A stretch of 24,741 nucleotides of DNA. It comes from Synechococcales cyanobacterium PMM_0002. Lineage in GTDB: Bacteria; Cyanobacteriota; Cyanobacteriia; Elainellales; Elainellaceae. Numbering within the stretch: the stretch's first letter is position 1; each line of letters starts with the position of its first letter. The stretch is taken from positions 1 to 24,741 of the forward strand of contig CASBQX010000267.1 of the NCBI GenBank assembly GCA_949127925.1. The letters run 5' to 3'. The notes below the pieces were generated by a model that had not been told where the DNA came from, did not search any database, and worked only from the letters and a program-made list of their open reading frames with translations. Made by a program: the position numbers and the translations under genes. This document shows positions 1 through 7,530 of this stretch, piece after piece.

Positions 1-60
1 AAAAAGTCCAAAGTACGAAGACTAGCTCAGCCGTGACTAGTACCCATGCTTTAGACTTTA
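1..60 (-). terminator. Probable intrinsic terminator of the ribosomal cluster, after prfA
   Basis: Read on the minus strand, an 11-nt arm at 59-49 pairs with an arm at 13-3, and the transcript then ends in a short U run at the window edge. One position is U:G in minus-strand RNA but C:A in plus-strand RNA, so the stem is complete only in the direction of prfA. A second 5-bp stem (ACTAG/CTAGT at 21-25 and 37-41) sits inside. It lies 30 nt past the prfA stop codon. The long interior makes it less canonical than a compact terminator, and the U tract may continue outside the window. Confidence 0.5.
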
Positions 61-90
61 ACCTTTCCAGGGCTTGACGTGTTCAGCCCC

Positions 91-1185
91 TTAGGTGGTT
101 GAAGCGGCCAACTCTTCTAACCGCTCTTGCTGATCTTGAGAGATACAAGACTGAATCACAGTTTCAATATCCCCCTCTAACACGGGCGAGAGGGTAAAAT
201 TTTGACCCAGACGGTGATCTGTAACCCGGTTGTCTTTGTAATTGTATGTGCGGATCTTTTCAGACCGCTCTCCCGTGCCCACTTGCGACCGACGCATGGA
301 CGTGACTTCTGCTTGTTGTTCCCGCAGCTTGATCTCGTATAGTTTAGCCCGGAGAATTTGCATGGCGCGCTCGCGGTTCTGGAGCTGCGATCGCTCTTCG
401 GTGCAAAACACTCGAATTCCTGTAGGTCTGTGGATCAGGTCAACCGCTGTTTCCACCTTGTTGACGTTTTGCCCACCTGCACCGCCCGAGCGAGCGGTTT
501 TTAGCTCAATCTCTTTGGGGTCAATCTCCACTTCCACAGCGTCTACTTCTGGCATCACCGCCACCGTAGCCGTTGAGGTGTGAACACGGCCACCCGCTTC
601 TGTCACGGGCACCCGCTGCACCCGATGCACGCCTGCCTCAAATTTGAGCTTGCTATACACCTGATCGCCCTGAATCTCCAGAATGATTTCCTTGAAACCA
701 CCCATATCGGCCAGAGACTCGCTGACCAGCTTTACTCGCCAGCGCTGCTCTTCGGCATAACGAGAGTACATCCGCATCAAATCGCCTGCCCAAATGCTGG
801 CCTCATCGCCACCCGTGCCCGCCCGAATTTCTAACATGATATTTTTATCATCGTTAGGATCTCGTGGCAGCAGCATCAGTTTTAAATGGGCTTCTAGCTG
901 AGCAATTTTGCTCTCTAGCTCCTGCACCTCCAGCGACGCCATTTCACGCATCTCATCATCGCCCCCCGCCTCTTTCAAAATCTGACGGGCATCCACGAGG
1001 TCATCTTGAGACTTCTTCCACGTCTCGTAGGTATTAACCGTTTCCTCTAACGACGAACGCGATTTGGCAATGCGTTGAAACTCAGGTGGATCTCTAGCCA
1101 CGTCTGGATCAGCCAGTCGCCGCGTCAGCTCATGGAAGGTTTGCTCAACTGATTTGAGCTTTTCTAATAGATATGTTTCAGCCAT
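91..1185 (-). CDS. prfA: Peptide chain release factor 1 (RF1)
   Basis: This 364-residue protein recognises UAA and UAG in the ribosomal A site and triggers peptidyl-tRNA hydrolysis. Its length matches the class I release factor norm of about 360. The GGQ catalytic tripeptide is at residues 237-239 in the context SGGAGGQNVNK. The stop-codon-reading tripeptide is P-V-T at 193-195, the PxT form diagnostic of RF1 rather than the SPF of RF2. The N-terminal third is helical and charged, as expected of domain 1. The ATG at 1185 is followed by a normal RF1 N-terminus, but I see no strong Shine-Dalgarno before it. It is the last gene of the minus-strand cluster, 137 nt after rpmE, and is followed by a terminator-like hairpin. 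Release factor 1 at the end of this cluster is usual in cyanobacteria. Confidence 0.97.
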   Translation of the reverse strand: MAETYLLEKLKSVEQTFHELTRRLADPDVARDPPEFQRIAKSRSSLEETVNTYETWKKSQDDLVDARQILKEAGGDDEMREMASLEVQELESKIAQLEAHLKLMLLPRDPNDDKNIMLEIRAGTGGDEASIWAGDLMRMYSRYAEEQRWRVKLVSESLADMGGFKEIILEIQGDQVYSKLKFEAGVHRVQRVPVTEAGGRVHTSTATVAVMPEVDAVEVEIDPKEIELKTARSGGAGGQNVNKVETAVDLIHRPTGIRVFCTEERSQLQNRERAMQILRAKLYEIKLREQQAEVTSMRRSQVGTGERSEKIRTYNYKDNRVTDHRLGQNFTLSPVLEGDIETVIQSCISQDQQERLEELAASTT

Positions 1186-1216
1186 AGGACAGAGTCAAAG
1201 TAGGTAGAACAGTGGG

Positions 1217-1233
1217 TCGGGCGTTTAGCCCGG
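1217..1233 (-). other. Small GC-rich hairpin in the rpmE-prfA spacer
   Basis: CGGGC and GCCCG face each other across a 5-nt loop, with one extra closing wobble pair. It lies in the 137-nt spacer between rpmE and prfA. There is no U tract after it, so it is more likely an mRNA processing or stability element than a terminator. It is short enough to be chance. Confidence 0.3.
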
Positions 1234-1322
1234 AACCAACCAGCAGACAGGCCGCGACTGGATAACGGGCTACAATCACTGACTGGAGAATTGGAGGTTG
1301 CAGAACGCCAACACCACTATCG

Positions 1323-1571
1323 CTACTTTTTCTCAGTCGGGGCGTCTGTCTGATCAACGCGAGAATCAGTCATGCCATATTTGCGCAAGAAACGCTCAAC
1401 GCGGCCTTCGGTATCGATGATCTTTTGAGTGCCCGTATAAAACGGGTGATTGCCAGACCACACGTCTACGTGCAGTTCAGGCTTAGTGGAGCCGACAGTC
1501 ATCACAACTTCGCCGTTGCAATAGACTTTCGCGTCTGGATACCACTTGGGGTGAATATCGGGTTTAGCCAT
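1323..1571 (-). CDS. rpmE: 50S ribosomal protein L31 (zinc-ligand-poor form)
   Basis: This 82-residue protein of the large subunit central protuberance makes bridge contacts to the small subunit. It is recognised by MAKPDIHPKWYPDAKVYC at the N-terminus and the HPFYTGTQ block near residues 42-49. Zinc-binding L31 proteins carry a Cys-rich knuckle before HPFYTG. Here the matching stretch is HVDVWSGNHPF, and only Cys18 remains, so it should not bind zinc in the usual way. That is known for cyanobacterial L31. The C-terminus is a hydrophilic extension ending in EKK. It lies between rpsI (117 nt upstream) and prfA, within the same transcription direction. Confidence 0.95.
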   Translation of the reverse strand: MAKPDIHPKWYPDAKVYCNGEVVMTVGSTKPELHVDVWSGNHPFYTGTQKIIDTEGRVERFLRKYGMTDSRVDQTDAPTEKK

Positions 1572-1642
1572 GATGGAGTGCCAGTTAAAGAATTTGCCTT
1601 ACTGATTTAAATTGTAGCTAAGCGATCGCCAACTCTAGGGAC

Positions 1643-1663
1643 ATCTGGACTCTGGAATCTGGA
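1643..1663. repeat. Three tandem heptamers (consensus HTCTGGA) in the rpsI-rpmE spacer
   Basis: Three contiguous 7-nt units read ATCTGGA, CTCTGGA and ATCTGGA on the plus strand, differing only in the first base. They lie in the 117-nt spacer between rpsI and rpmE, next to a HIP1 octamer at 1622-1629. The 7-nt period resembles the short tandemly repeated repetitive (STRR) sequences known from filamentous cyanobacteria. With only three units, the assignment to that family is an inference. Confidence 0.5.
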
Positions 1664-1688
1664 CGGAGCTAGCACCGCAGAACCAAAA

Positions 1689-2102
1689 TTAACGCTTGGA
1701 GTACTGAGGAGCCTTACGAGCTTTGTGCAAGCCGTACTTTTTCCGTTCTACAGAACGTGGGTCACGCGTCAAGTAGCCTTCGACCTTGAGCGGCTTGCGG
1801 TTATCTGGGTCTAGCTGACACAGCGCCCGCGCCACTCCTAATTTAATCGAGTCGGCTTGTCCAGTTAGACCGCCGCCATGGGCATTGACCAACACGTCAT
1901 ACTCGTTCTCTAGACCAAGGGTTTCTAGCGGGGCCTTGGCCACTGCTAAATAGCCCGGATTGAATTGGAGATACAGGTCTCCAGGCTTGCCGTTGATCAC
2001 CAGTTTCCCTGTTCCTGGCACTAAACGGACGCGGGCGATCGCCGTTTTCCGACGGCCTGTGCCCCAGTACGTCACCCGGCCTGTTTTCTCAGTCGCTTGC
2101 AT
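1689..2102 (-). CDS. rpsI: 30S ribosomal protein S9
   Basis: This 137-residue head protein of the small subunit has a C-terminal tail that reaches the P-site tRNA. The conserved GRRKTAIARVRLVPG block is near residues 16-30, and the protein ends in the invariant S-K-R tail. The start ATG overlaps the rplM stop codon by one base (TAATG), so the two are probably translationally coupled, matching the conserved rplM-rpsI pair of bacteria. Length is normal and no key residues are missing. Confidence 0.98.
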   Translation of the reverse strand: MQATEKTGRVTYWGTGRRKTAIARVRLVPGTGKLVINGKPGDLYLQFNPGYLAVAKAPLETLGLENEYDVLVNAHGGGLTGQADSIKLGVARALCQLDPDNRKPLKVEGYLTRDPRSVERKKYGLHKARKAPQYSKR

Positions 2103-2554
2103 TAGTTTTCTCCAGGAATTGTCTTAATCGTCAAAACTTCGGGCTGCTGGGCTTGGTGCGGATGGGCAGAACCAGTGTAAACCTTCAGCTTGGTAAAAAG
2201 CTGGCGACCCAGGCTGTTTTTAGGCAGCATCCCTTTGACCGCTTGCTCAAGAATCCGTTCAGGAACACGAGCCTGCAACTTAGCAAACGTTTCTACCTTC
2301 ATCCCGCCGGGACGACCGGAGTGACGACGGTAAAGTTTCTGCGATCGCTTTTTACCTGTCACGGCGATTTTCTCGGCATTGATCACAATGACGAAATCCC
2401 CCGTATCCATGTGGGGCGTGTAGGTAGGCTTACGTTTGCCCCGTAAAACCATGGCGATTTCGGTAGCCAATCGCCCTAACCGTTGGTCAGCAGCATCTAC
2501 GACATACCACTTATGCTCTAATTCGGCTTGGGGTGGAAGATAGGTCTTGTTCAT
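2102..2554 (-). CDS. rplM: 50S ribosomal protein L13
   Basis: This 150-residue early-assembly protein of the large subunit binds 23S rRNA. The WYVVDAADQRLGRLAT block near residues 16-31 and the VKGMLPKNSLGRQLF signature near residues 106-120 are both present. It sits between truA and rpsI, and its stop codon shares one base with the rpsI start. The truA-rplM-rpsI order downstream of rplQ is typical of cyanobacteria and many Gram-positives. The ATG start at 2554 fits the family N-terminus. Confidence 0.98.
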   Translation of the reverse strand: MNKTYLPPQAELEHKWYVVDAADQRLGRLATEIAMVLRGKRKPTYTPHMDTGDFVIVINAEKIAVTGKKRSQKLYRRHSGRPGGMKVETFAKLQARVPERILEQAVKGMLPKNSLGRQLFTKLKVYTGSAHPHQAQQPEVLTIKTIPGEN

Positions 2555-2611
2555 GTGATTTAACCGGATGAGTACGCTAAGAAAAGGTGTATGAGCGAGG
2601 CTGAAACGGAG

Positions 2612-3514
2612 CTAGGAGGAGACCCACGGAGCGGGCGCTGACGCTGCTAGAGGCATTGGCAAGCAAAACTGGGGCTGGGAGTCAAACCAAATCTCTGGCG
2701 AAAATGGAAACTCGGGGTAGCCCACCCGCAGCAGACACAGCCCTTGGGGGGGAGCCGCATACCGCACCTCTTCCCGTCGCTGCTGTTGCCAAAGCTGGGT
2801 GAAGTCAGCAGGCGATCGCGCCCCTCGGCCCACATCGACCAGCATCCCTACTAGCAGCCGCACCATGCCATACAAGAACCCGCTGGCCTGAATTTCAATC
2901 TGCACCAGAGAGCCGCGACGCACACAGTCAGCCGCCTGGACTTCGACCCAAGAATGCGGCCGACTAGAACCAGCCCGGTGGAAAGCCGCTAAGTGATGTC
3001 GCCCCAGCAGCGGCTGTAATGCCGCCTGGATCAGCGACTCGTCTAACGGAGCATTGTAATAATGCCAGCTAAACGGACGCACAAACAGATTTGGGCAAGG
3101 ATCGGTATAAAGGGTATAGCGATAGCGCCGCCAAGAGGCGGAAAAGCGAGCGTGCCAGGTGCGTTCAACCAACGCCGACGCTCGAATTAGAACGTCCCCT
3201 GGTAGCCGCGTGTTAAGAATATCTCGCCAACGATGAGGCGGGATCACACTAGCTGCGTCAAAATGAGCGACTTGAGCGGCAGCGTGAACACCGGAGTCTG
3301 TCCGACCTGCTCCATGTAGCGTTACCGGGCGATTCAGCACAGAGGCGATCGCCGTTTCAATGTCCTCTTGGACCGTCCGGTGCTGAGGCTGACGCTGCCA
3401 ACCATGAAAATGAGTGCCCAGGTATTGGATTACCAAGGCAACTCGTTGCACGTCTGTCGGTGCCAGAACCCCAGCACTAGACAGATCAGCTAATTTTGGC
3501 AGCGTTGCAGTCAT
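2612..3514 (-). CDS. truA: tRNA pseudouridine(38-40) synthase TruA
   Basis: This 300-residue enzyme isomerises uridines 38-40 in the anticodon stem-loop of many tRNAs. The motif GAGRTDSGVHA holds the catalytic aspartate at about residue 73, and LVIQYLGTHFHGWQRQP precedes it as in the family. The RLLVGMLVDVGRG block is near the C-terminal third. An N-terminal extension of about 20 residues precedes the usual start; a later start is possible because the first 20 residues show no family motif. It lies 57 nt upstream of rplM and 50 nt downstream of rplQ on the same strand, so it is probably co-transcribed. Confidence 0.96.
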   Translation of the reverse strand: MTATLPKLADLSSAGVLAPTDVQRVALVIQYLGTHFHGWQRQPQHRTVQEDIETAIASVLNRPVTLHGAGRTDSGVHAAAQVAHFDAASVIPPHRWRDILNTRLPGDVLIRASALVERTWHARFSASWRRYRYTLYTDPCPNLFVRPFSWHYYNAPLDESLIQAALQPLLGRHHLAAFHRAGSSRPHSWVEVQAADCVRRGSLVQIEIQASGFLYGMVRLLVGMLVDVGRGARSPADFTQLWQQQRREEVRYAAPPQGLCLLRVGYPEFPFSPEIWFDSQPQFCLPMPLAASAPAPWVSS

Positions 3515-3564
3515 GAAAACAGCAGCAGTTCCTTGAACAGATCATCCGATTAGGCCAAAAACCT

Positions 3565-3915
3565 CTAGGTCAACTCGATAATGGCCATGTCGGCATTGTC
3601 GCCTCGACGACTAATAGTGCGAAGAATCCGAGTATAGCCACCATTGCGGCTACCGTACCGTTCTGTCGCTTGTTCAAACAGCGCATGAACCAGCTGTTTA
3701 TCATAGATGTAGCCCATCGCCGTACGGCGAGCGACCAGAGAACCATCTTTTGCCAAGGTAATCATTCGATCTGCTTCAGACCGAACGGCTTTAGCCCGCA
3801 CCTTGGTCGTGGTAATCCGACCGTAGCGAATCAGCTCAGTCGTTAGCGCTCTCAGGAGAGCACGACGCTGATCGGCAGGCTTGCCAAGTTTTGGAACACG
3901 ACAGCGGTGACGCAT
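3565..3915 (-). CDS. rplQ: 50S ribosomal protein L17
   Basis: This 116-residue large-subunit protein lies near the peptide exit tunnel. The start was set at the ATG at 3915, giving the family N-terminus MRHRCRVPKLGKPADQRRAL. The frame is open for another 66 codons upstream into rpoA, but those residues look like translated spacer. The body contains LTTELIRYGRITTTKVRAK and a C-terminal GDNADMAIIEL, as in other bacterial L17 proteins. It follows rpoA after 109 nt, the normal alpha-operon order. The ribosome binding site is weak (GAGAT-like). Confidence 0.97.
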   Translation of the reverse strand: MRHRCRVPKLGKPADQRRALLRALTTELIRYGRITTTKVRAKAVRSEADRMITLAKDGSLVARRTAMGYIYDKQLVHALFEQATERYGSRNGGYTRILRTISRRGDNADMAIIELT

Positions 3916-4024
3916 AACAGGATCTCGATAACGGTAAACAAGCAGACGAAAAACAATAGAAGCAAGTAAAACAGCACAAGAAGCGGCAGCAGTTAACTTC
4001 AGATCCTTAACTGCATCAGCTTGA

Positions 4025-4972
4025 TCAGCTAGTTTTGGCTGGTTTCTCTTGAGGCAGAGTAATGCCCATTCGAACTTGGAGCGCTTCAATAACTTCGTAT
4101 GCCGATTTCGCACCGAAGTTCTTGATTTCCAATAAGTCTTCCTGCGAGTAGTCGAGCAGGTCAGAAACCGTGTTAATTTGCGCCCGCTTTAGGCAGTTGT
4201 AGGCGCGCACCGACAGGTTGAGTTCCTCAATCGGAATCTGATTATGGGGATCTTCTTCTTCTGAGAAGATGTTCTTCATCTCCTCAATGGTGATGTCTTT
4301 GAGCGGCATAAACAGATCCACCAAGATGTGGGCGGCCTGACTGAGCGCCTCTTGGGGAGTCAAACTTCCGTTTGTCCAAACTTCCATAATCAGACGGTCT
4401 TTTTCAATGGAGCCGCCAATGCGAGCATCTTCGACCGTATAGTTCACCTTTCGCACAGGCATAAAGATGGCGTCGATTTGCAGGAAATCTAGCGCTGAGG
4501 CATCTTCTCGGCCTCGGTCGATGGCACGATAGCCCACGCCTTTTTCGATGCGAAATTCCATCTCTAGGGTATACCCAGCCGCAACGGTTGCCACATGCTG
4601 ATCTTCGTCAATGACTTCCACATCGGAAGGCAACTCGAAGTATGCCGCCGTCACCTTTGTAGGCCCTTCTACCCGGAGACGGCCAATTTGAGACTGTGAA
4701 GAATAACTCTTGAGCACGACTTCCTTCATGTTCAGAATGATGTCAAGCGCATCTTCTTTAACACCCGGTACGGTCATAAACTCGTGAGTTACCCCGGCAA
4801 TGCGAACTGCCGTTACCGCTGCGCCCTCTAGGTTGGACAATAGTACGCGTCGCAGTGCGTTTCCAACTGTCGTACCCTGCCCCCGCTCTAGGGGTTCCAG
4901 CACAAACTTGCTGTACAGGCTTTGATTTTCGCCAATGTCTGACTCTACGCACTCAACTTTGAACTGTGCCAT
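4025..4972 (-). CDS. rpoA: DNA-directed RNA polymerase subunit alpha
   Basis: This 315-residue protein dimerises to nucleate core RNA polymerase assembly. The N-terminal domain shows KFVLEPLERGQGTTVGNALR near residues 22-41. The C-terminal domain (about residues 235-305) has the LSVRAYNCLKRA and EIKNFG motifs of the two helix-hairpin-helix elements that touch UP-element DNA and activators. The ATG at 4972 was chosen because it gives the family start MAQFKVECVES and has GGAGG 7 nt upstream. An in-frame ATG 12 codons earlier (5008) lies inside a hairpin. It follows rpsK after an unusually long 225-nt spacer, so a separate promoter or control element is possible. Confidence 0.98.
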   Translation of the reverse strand: MAQFKVECVESDIGENQSLYSKFVLEPLERGQGTTVGNALRRVLLSNLEGAAVTAVRIAGVTHEFMTVPGVKEDALDIILNMKEVVLKSYSSQSQIGRLRVEGPTKVTAAYFELPSDVEVIDEDQHVATVAAGYTLEMEFRIEKGVGYRAIDRGREDASALDFLQIDAIFMPVRKVNYTVEDARIGGSIEKDRLIMEVWTNGSLTPQEALSQAAHILVDLFMPLKDITIEEMKNIFSEEEDPHNQIPIEELNLSVRAYNCLKRAQINTVSDLLDYSQEDLLEIKNFGAKSAYEVIEALQVRMGITLPQEKPAKTS

Positions 4973-4998
4973 AGACCAACCTCCCTTCTCCTTAGTCT

Positions 4999-5018
4999 CG
5001 GAAGGCATTTACCTTCCG
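4999..5018 (-). promoter_or_regulatory. Perfect hairpin just upstream of the rpoA ribosome binding site
   Basis: CGGAAGG and CCTTCCG form a perfect 7-bp stem with a 6-nt loop, 26 nt before the rpoA start. In the mRNA the loop contains an in-frame ATG preceded by a GGAAGG buried in the stem. The main GGAGG used for the ATG at 4972 stays outside. The arrangement could tune initiation or protect a processed 5' end. That role is inferred; only the base pairing is seen. Confidence 0.4.
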
Positions 5019-5197
5019 CTAAATTCCCAAGTTACCTTTTGCTGTAAACCGTCTCAAATGACCTGCCAATCCTGTCAAAGCGCCGTTCTATCGTCGCTAT
5101 ACATTCTGGCAATCAATCGATCAGGCTCACCAGCGATCGCCTCTACCGTTACCCAAGCACCATTTTTAGAGGCAATCTCTGCCTGAGTGCATTTGGC

Positions 5198-5593
5198 CTA
5201 CACCCGTCGCCGTTTAGGCGGACGGCAGCCATTGTGAGGAATAGGGGTTACATCACGAATGAGAGTGATTTCCAAACCTGCACCTTGTAGGGCACGAATG
5301 GCAGTTTCCCGTCCCGAGCCAGGACCACTAACCATCACTTCAACCTGACGCATCCCCTGATCCATTGCTCGACGAGCTGCATTCTCTGCTGCTGTTTGTG
5401 CCGCAAACGGAGTGCCCTTTTTAGCTCCCTTGAAGCCGCTGGAACCAGCTGATGCCCAAGAAATAGCTTCCCCACCACCATCAGTAATGGTAATAATCGT
5501 ATTGTTGAAGGTCGATTGGATATGTGCTACGCCGCTGGGCACATTCTTCTTCTGCTTCTTTGCCCCGGTTCGTTTTGTCGGTTGTCGCGCCAT
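5198..5593 (-). CDS. rpsK: 30S ribosomal protein S11
   Basis: This 131-residue platform protein of the small subunit lies near the mRNA Shine-Dalgarno helix. GVAHIQSTFNNTIITITD near residues 22-39 and the C-terminal VTPIPHNGCRPPKRRRV are both family signatures. The ATG at 5593 fits. It follows rpsM after 153 nt and precedes rpoA. rpsD, which in many bacteria lies between rpsK and rpoA, is absent here, as is normal for cyanobacteria. Confidence 0.98.
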   Translation of the reverse strand: MARQPTKRTGAKKQKKNVPSGVAHIQSTFNNTIITITDGGGEAISWASAGSSGFKGAKKGTPFAAQTAAENAARRAMDQGMRQVEVMVSGPGSGRETAIRALQGAGLEITLIRDVTPIPHNGCRPPKRRRV

Positions 5594-5746
5594 GTCTAGT
5601 GTTTCTCAATTAGCTGAACGTTAGATTTTGATGAGTGTGAGGCATCTGGGTACAAAGCATGTAGGGTGATTGACAACCACCTCCTGCGACTCTACGCCGC
5701 CATAATGCTGTTGACAAAACCTAGCAGATGGCCGCGATTACCCAAA

Positions 5747-6130
5747 TTATTTCTTACCGGGTGCCTTTTTCTTCCCAGCCACCGTTCGACGCCCTCCTCG
5801 ACGAGTACGGGCATTGGTGCGGGTACGCTGTCCGCGAACTGGCAACCCTAGGCGATGTCGCCGCCCTCGGTATGTACCAATGTCCATCAATCGCTTGATG
5901 TTCAAGGCTTCAAGGCGTCTGAGGTCACCCTCAACCTCTGCTCCAGACTCTACAGCTTCACGCAATGCTGTGACATCAGCATCTGACAAATCTTTCACTC
6001 GGATATCTGGATTTACTCCAGAGGCCGTGATAATTTTTTTGGCTCGCGTGAGTCCAATTCCATAAATATAGGTCAGACCAATTTCGACACGTTTATCACG
6101 TGGAAGGTCGACTCCGGCAATTCGTGCCAC
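5747..6130 (-). CDS. rpsM: 30S ribosomal protein S13
   Basis: This 127-residue head protein of the small subunit contacts tRNA and forms bridges to the large subunit. The start is a GTG at 6130, with GGGAG 8 nt upstream, giving MARIAGVDLPRDKRVEIGLT. The helix-hairpin-helix block IYGIGLTRAKKI is near residues 23-34, and the RGQRTRTNARTRRG signature near residues 98-111 is followed by a basic tail. Gene order rpmJ-rpsM-rpsK matches the standard alpha operon. Confidence 0.98.
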   Translation of the reverse strand: MARIAGVDLPRDKRVEIGLTYIYGIGLTRAKKIITASGVNPDIRVKDLSDADVTALREAVESGAEVEGDLRRLEALNIKRLMDIGTYRGRRHRLGLPVRGQRTRTNARTRRGGRRTVAGKKKAPGKK

Positions 6131-6214
6131 GCTTCACTCTCCCAATACTGCTTCCCGGTTTAACTCTCAACACCAGCAACCTCAATGGGTGCTAACCAAC
6201 GCGACGGCGATCGC

Positions 6215-6328
6215 CTAACCCTGACGCTGCTTATGCTTCGGGTTGGTGCAAATCACCATAACTCGACCGCGACGACGGATGACGCGGCATTTCTCACAGA
6301 TCTTCTTGACGGATGCCCGGACTTTCAT
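6215..6328 (-). CDS. rpmJ: 50S ribosomal protein L36
   Basis: This 37-residue zinc-ribbon protein of the large subunit was found by reading the infA-rpsM spacer on the minus strand. It begins MKVRASVKKICEKC and ends PKHKQRQG. The four zinc ligands are present as C-x2-C-x12-C-x4-H, so this is the zinc-binding (C+) form. The ATG at 6328 has only a weak ribosome binding site. It lies 126 nt after infA and 84 nt before rpsM, the usual position. Confidence 0.97.
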   Translation of the reverse strand: MKVRASVKKICEKCRVIRRRGRVMVICTNPKHKQRQG

Positions 6329-6454
6329 TGTCCAATAACTCTTATTACTGACTACAAACCCAATATGATATCAACTTTCTGCGTTAGTTGTCAAACTAAC
6401 TCTGTAAGAATGTTTAAAAAATGATCTTTGGTAAAAACTTACCCCTGGAGGAGG

Positions 6455-6682
6455 CTATTTTTTATTGCGCAAACGGTAAGTAATACGACCCTTGGTGAGG
6501 TCATAGGGGGTCAATTCAACTTTGACGCGATCGCCAGGCAGAATTTTGATGTAATTACGGCGAATTTTGCCGGAGATGTGAGCCAATACGTTAAATCCAT
6601 TATCTAGATCTACGCGAAACATAGCATTCGGCAAAGACTCTGCTACGGTTCCTTCCATCTCAATCAAATCTTGCTTAGACAA
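6455..6682 (-). CDS. infA: Translation initiation factor IF-1
   Basis: This 75-residue OB-fold protein binds the ribosomal A site during initiation. The sequence contains EMEGTVAESLPNAMFRVDL, LAHISGKIRRNYIKILPGD and ends ITYRLRNKK, all standard for IF-1. The start codon is TTG at 6682, supported by AAGGAGG about 9 nt upstream. An ATG beside that Shine-Dalgarno is out of frame and closes quickly. It follows adk after a 293-nt gap, the longest spacer in the spc/alpha half, so an extra promoter or leader is possible. Confidence 0.96.
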   Translation of the reverse strand: MSKQDLIEMEGTVAESLPNAMFRVDLDNGFNVLAHISGKIRRNYIKILPGDRVKVELTPYDLTKGRITYRLRNKK

Positions 6683-6975
6683 TGTGGCATGCCTCCTTAA
6701 TGCGGTGAGTGCAGATAACGGGAACTGTCAAACAGGTATAAAATTCAAGATGGTAAAAATCGGGGGCTTTTAATGAAGTGAGTTAAATCACGAATAATGG
6801 GAGCGTCACCTTAAGCCATTTGCACTTTAACTCAAAGAACAACCTATAACCTTTAACAGCAGCCCGTTACTCAGTCTAACAAATGTCTTTAGATTCAAGC
6901 CTGTGCAGCTGGACTGATTAGGCGTGGGCAGTAAAGCTGAAAAATTACATTGTCAGCCTAAATAGTCGGTAGAGT
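6683..6975. other. Non-coding spacer between adk and infA
   Basis: These 293 nt contain no credible ORF. The strong AAGGAGG of infA is at its low-coordinate end. A TTGACA-like hexamer occurs about 40 nt before infA on the minus strand, but no -10 element lies at proper spacing. No terminator-like stem with a U tract follows adk, so read-through into infA is likely. I see no confident regulatory element. Confidence 0.5.
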
Positions 6976-7530
6976 TCAAACCTCGATCATCCGCCGAATC
7001 TCAGCCATTACCGCTTCAACAGCCTGACTGCCATCAACAGAAAATAGGTGTTGGCGGCTTTGATAGAAATCAATCAGAGGAGCAGTCTGCTCTCGGTAAA
7101 CGGCCAAGCGATTACGAATTACCGCTTCGCTGTCATCCTTACGCCCTCGGCCTAGAAGACGAGTGACCAAGGTTTCATCGGGCACATCTAGGTTGACAAC
7201 TCGGTCGTAGGCTTGGCTAATCGTGTTAAGCAATTCATCAAAGAATTTAGCTTGGCTCACATTACGCGGAAACCCATCTAAGATCCAACCAGCTTGGGTA
7301 TCAGGCTGGGTCAGGCGATCGCGCACCATGCCTAAAATCAGCTCATCGGGAACCAATTCTCCCTGATCCATATAGGCTTGAGCCTTTAGCCCCAGTTCTG
7401 TATGGCCAGAAACAGCCGACCGTAAAATCTCTCCCGTTGAAACATGTGGAATGGACAACTCTGTTGCCAGCATTGCAGCCTGGGTGCCTTTGCCTGCTCC
7501 TGGTGGCCCCAAAAAAATTAAGCGTGACAC
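6976..7530 (-). CDS. adk: Adenylate kinase (short-LID form)
   Basis: This 184-residue enzyme interconverts ATP + AMP and 2 ADP. The P-loop GPPGAGKGTQ is at residues 8-17, the AMP-binding region STGEILR follows, and the DGFPRN motif is near residues 85-90. The LID is short (RLLGRGRKDD) with no zinc cysteines, the compact form common in cyanobacteria, which explains the 184 residues against about 214 in enterobacteria. The start is GTG, sharing one base with the secY stop (TAGTG), so translation is probably coupled. adk after secY is normal in this cluster. Confidence 0.97.
   Translation of the reverse strand: MSRLIFLGPPGAGKGTQAAMLATELSIPHVSTGEILRSAVSGHTELGLKAQAYMDQGELVPDELILGMVRDRLTQPDTQAGWILDGFPRNVSQAKFFDELLNTISQAYDRVVNLDVPDETLVTRLLGRGRKDDSEAVIRNRLAVYREQTAPLIDFYQSRQHLFSVDGSQAVEAVMAEIRRMIEV

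Noticed and set aside
3916..4113. 66-codon N-terminal extension of L17 overlapping rpoA
   Set aside because: The family start MRHRCRV is at 3915; the upstream residues are spacer and out-of-frame rpoA sequence with a spurious hydrophobic run.
5689..5717. TTGTCA-17-TAGAGT on the minus strand as an rpsK promoter
   Set aside because: The -10 element matches poorly and the site lies inside a co-transcribed cluster; chance match cannot be excluded.
6680..6740. TTGACA-like hexamer before infA as a promoter
   Set aside because: No -10 hexamer at 16-18 nt; the nearest AT-rich hexamer is only 7 nt away.
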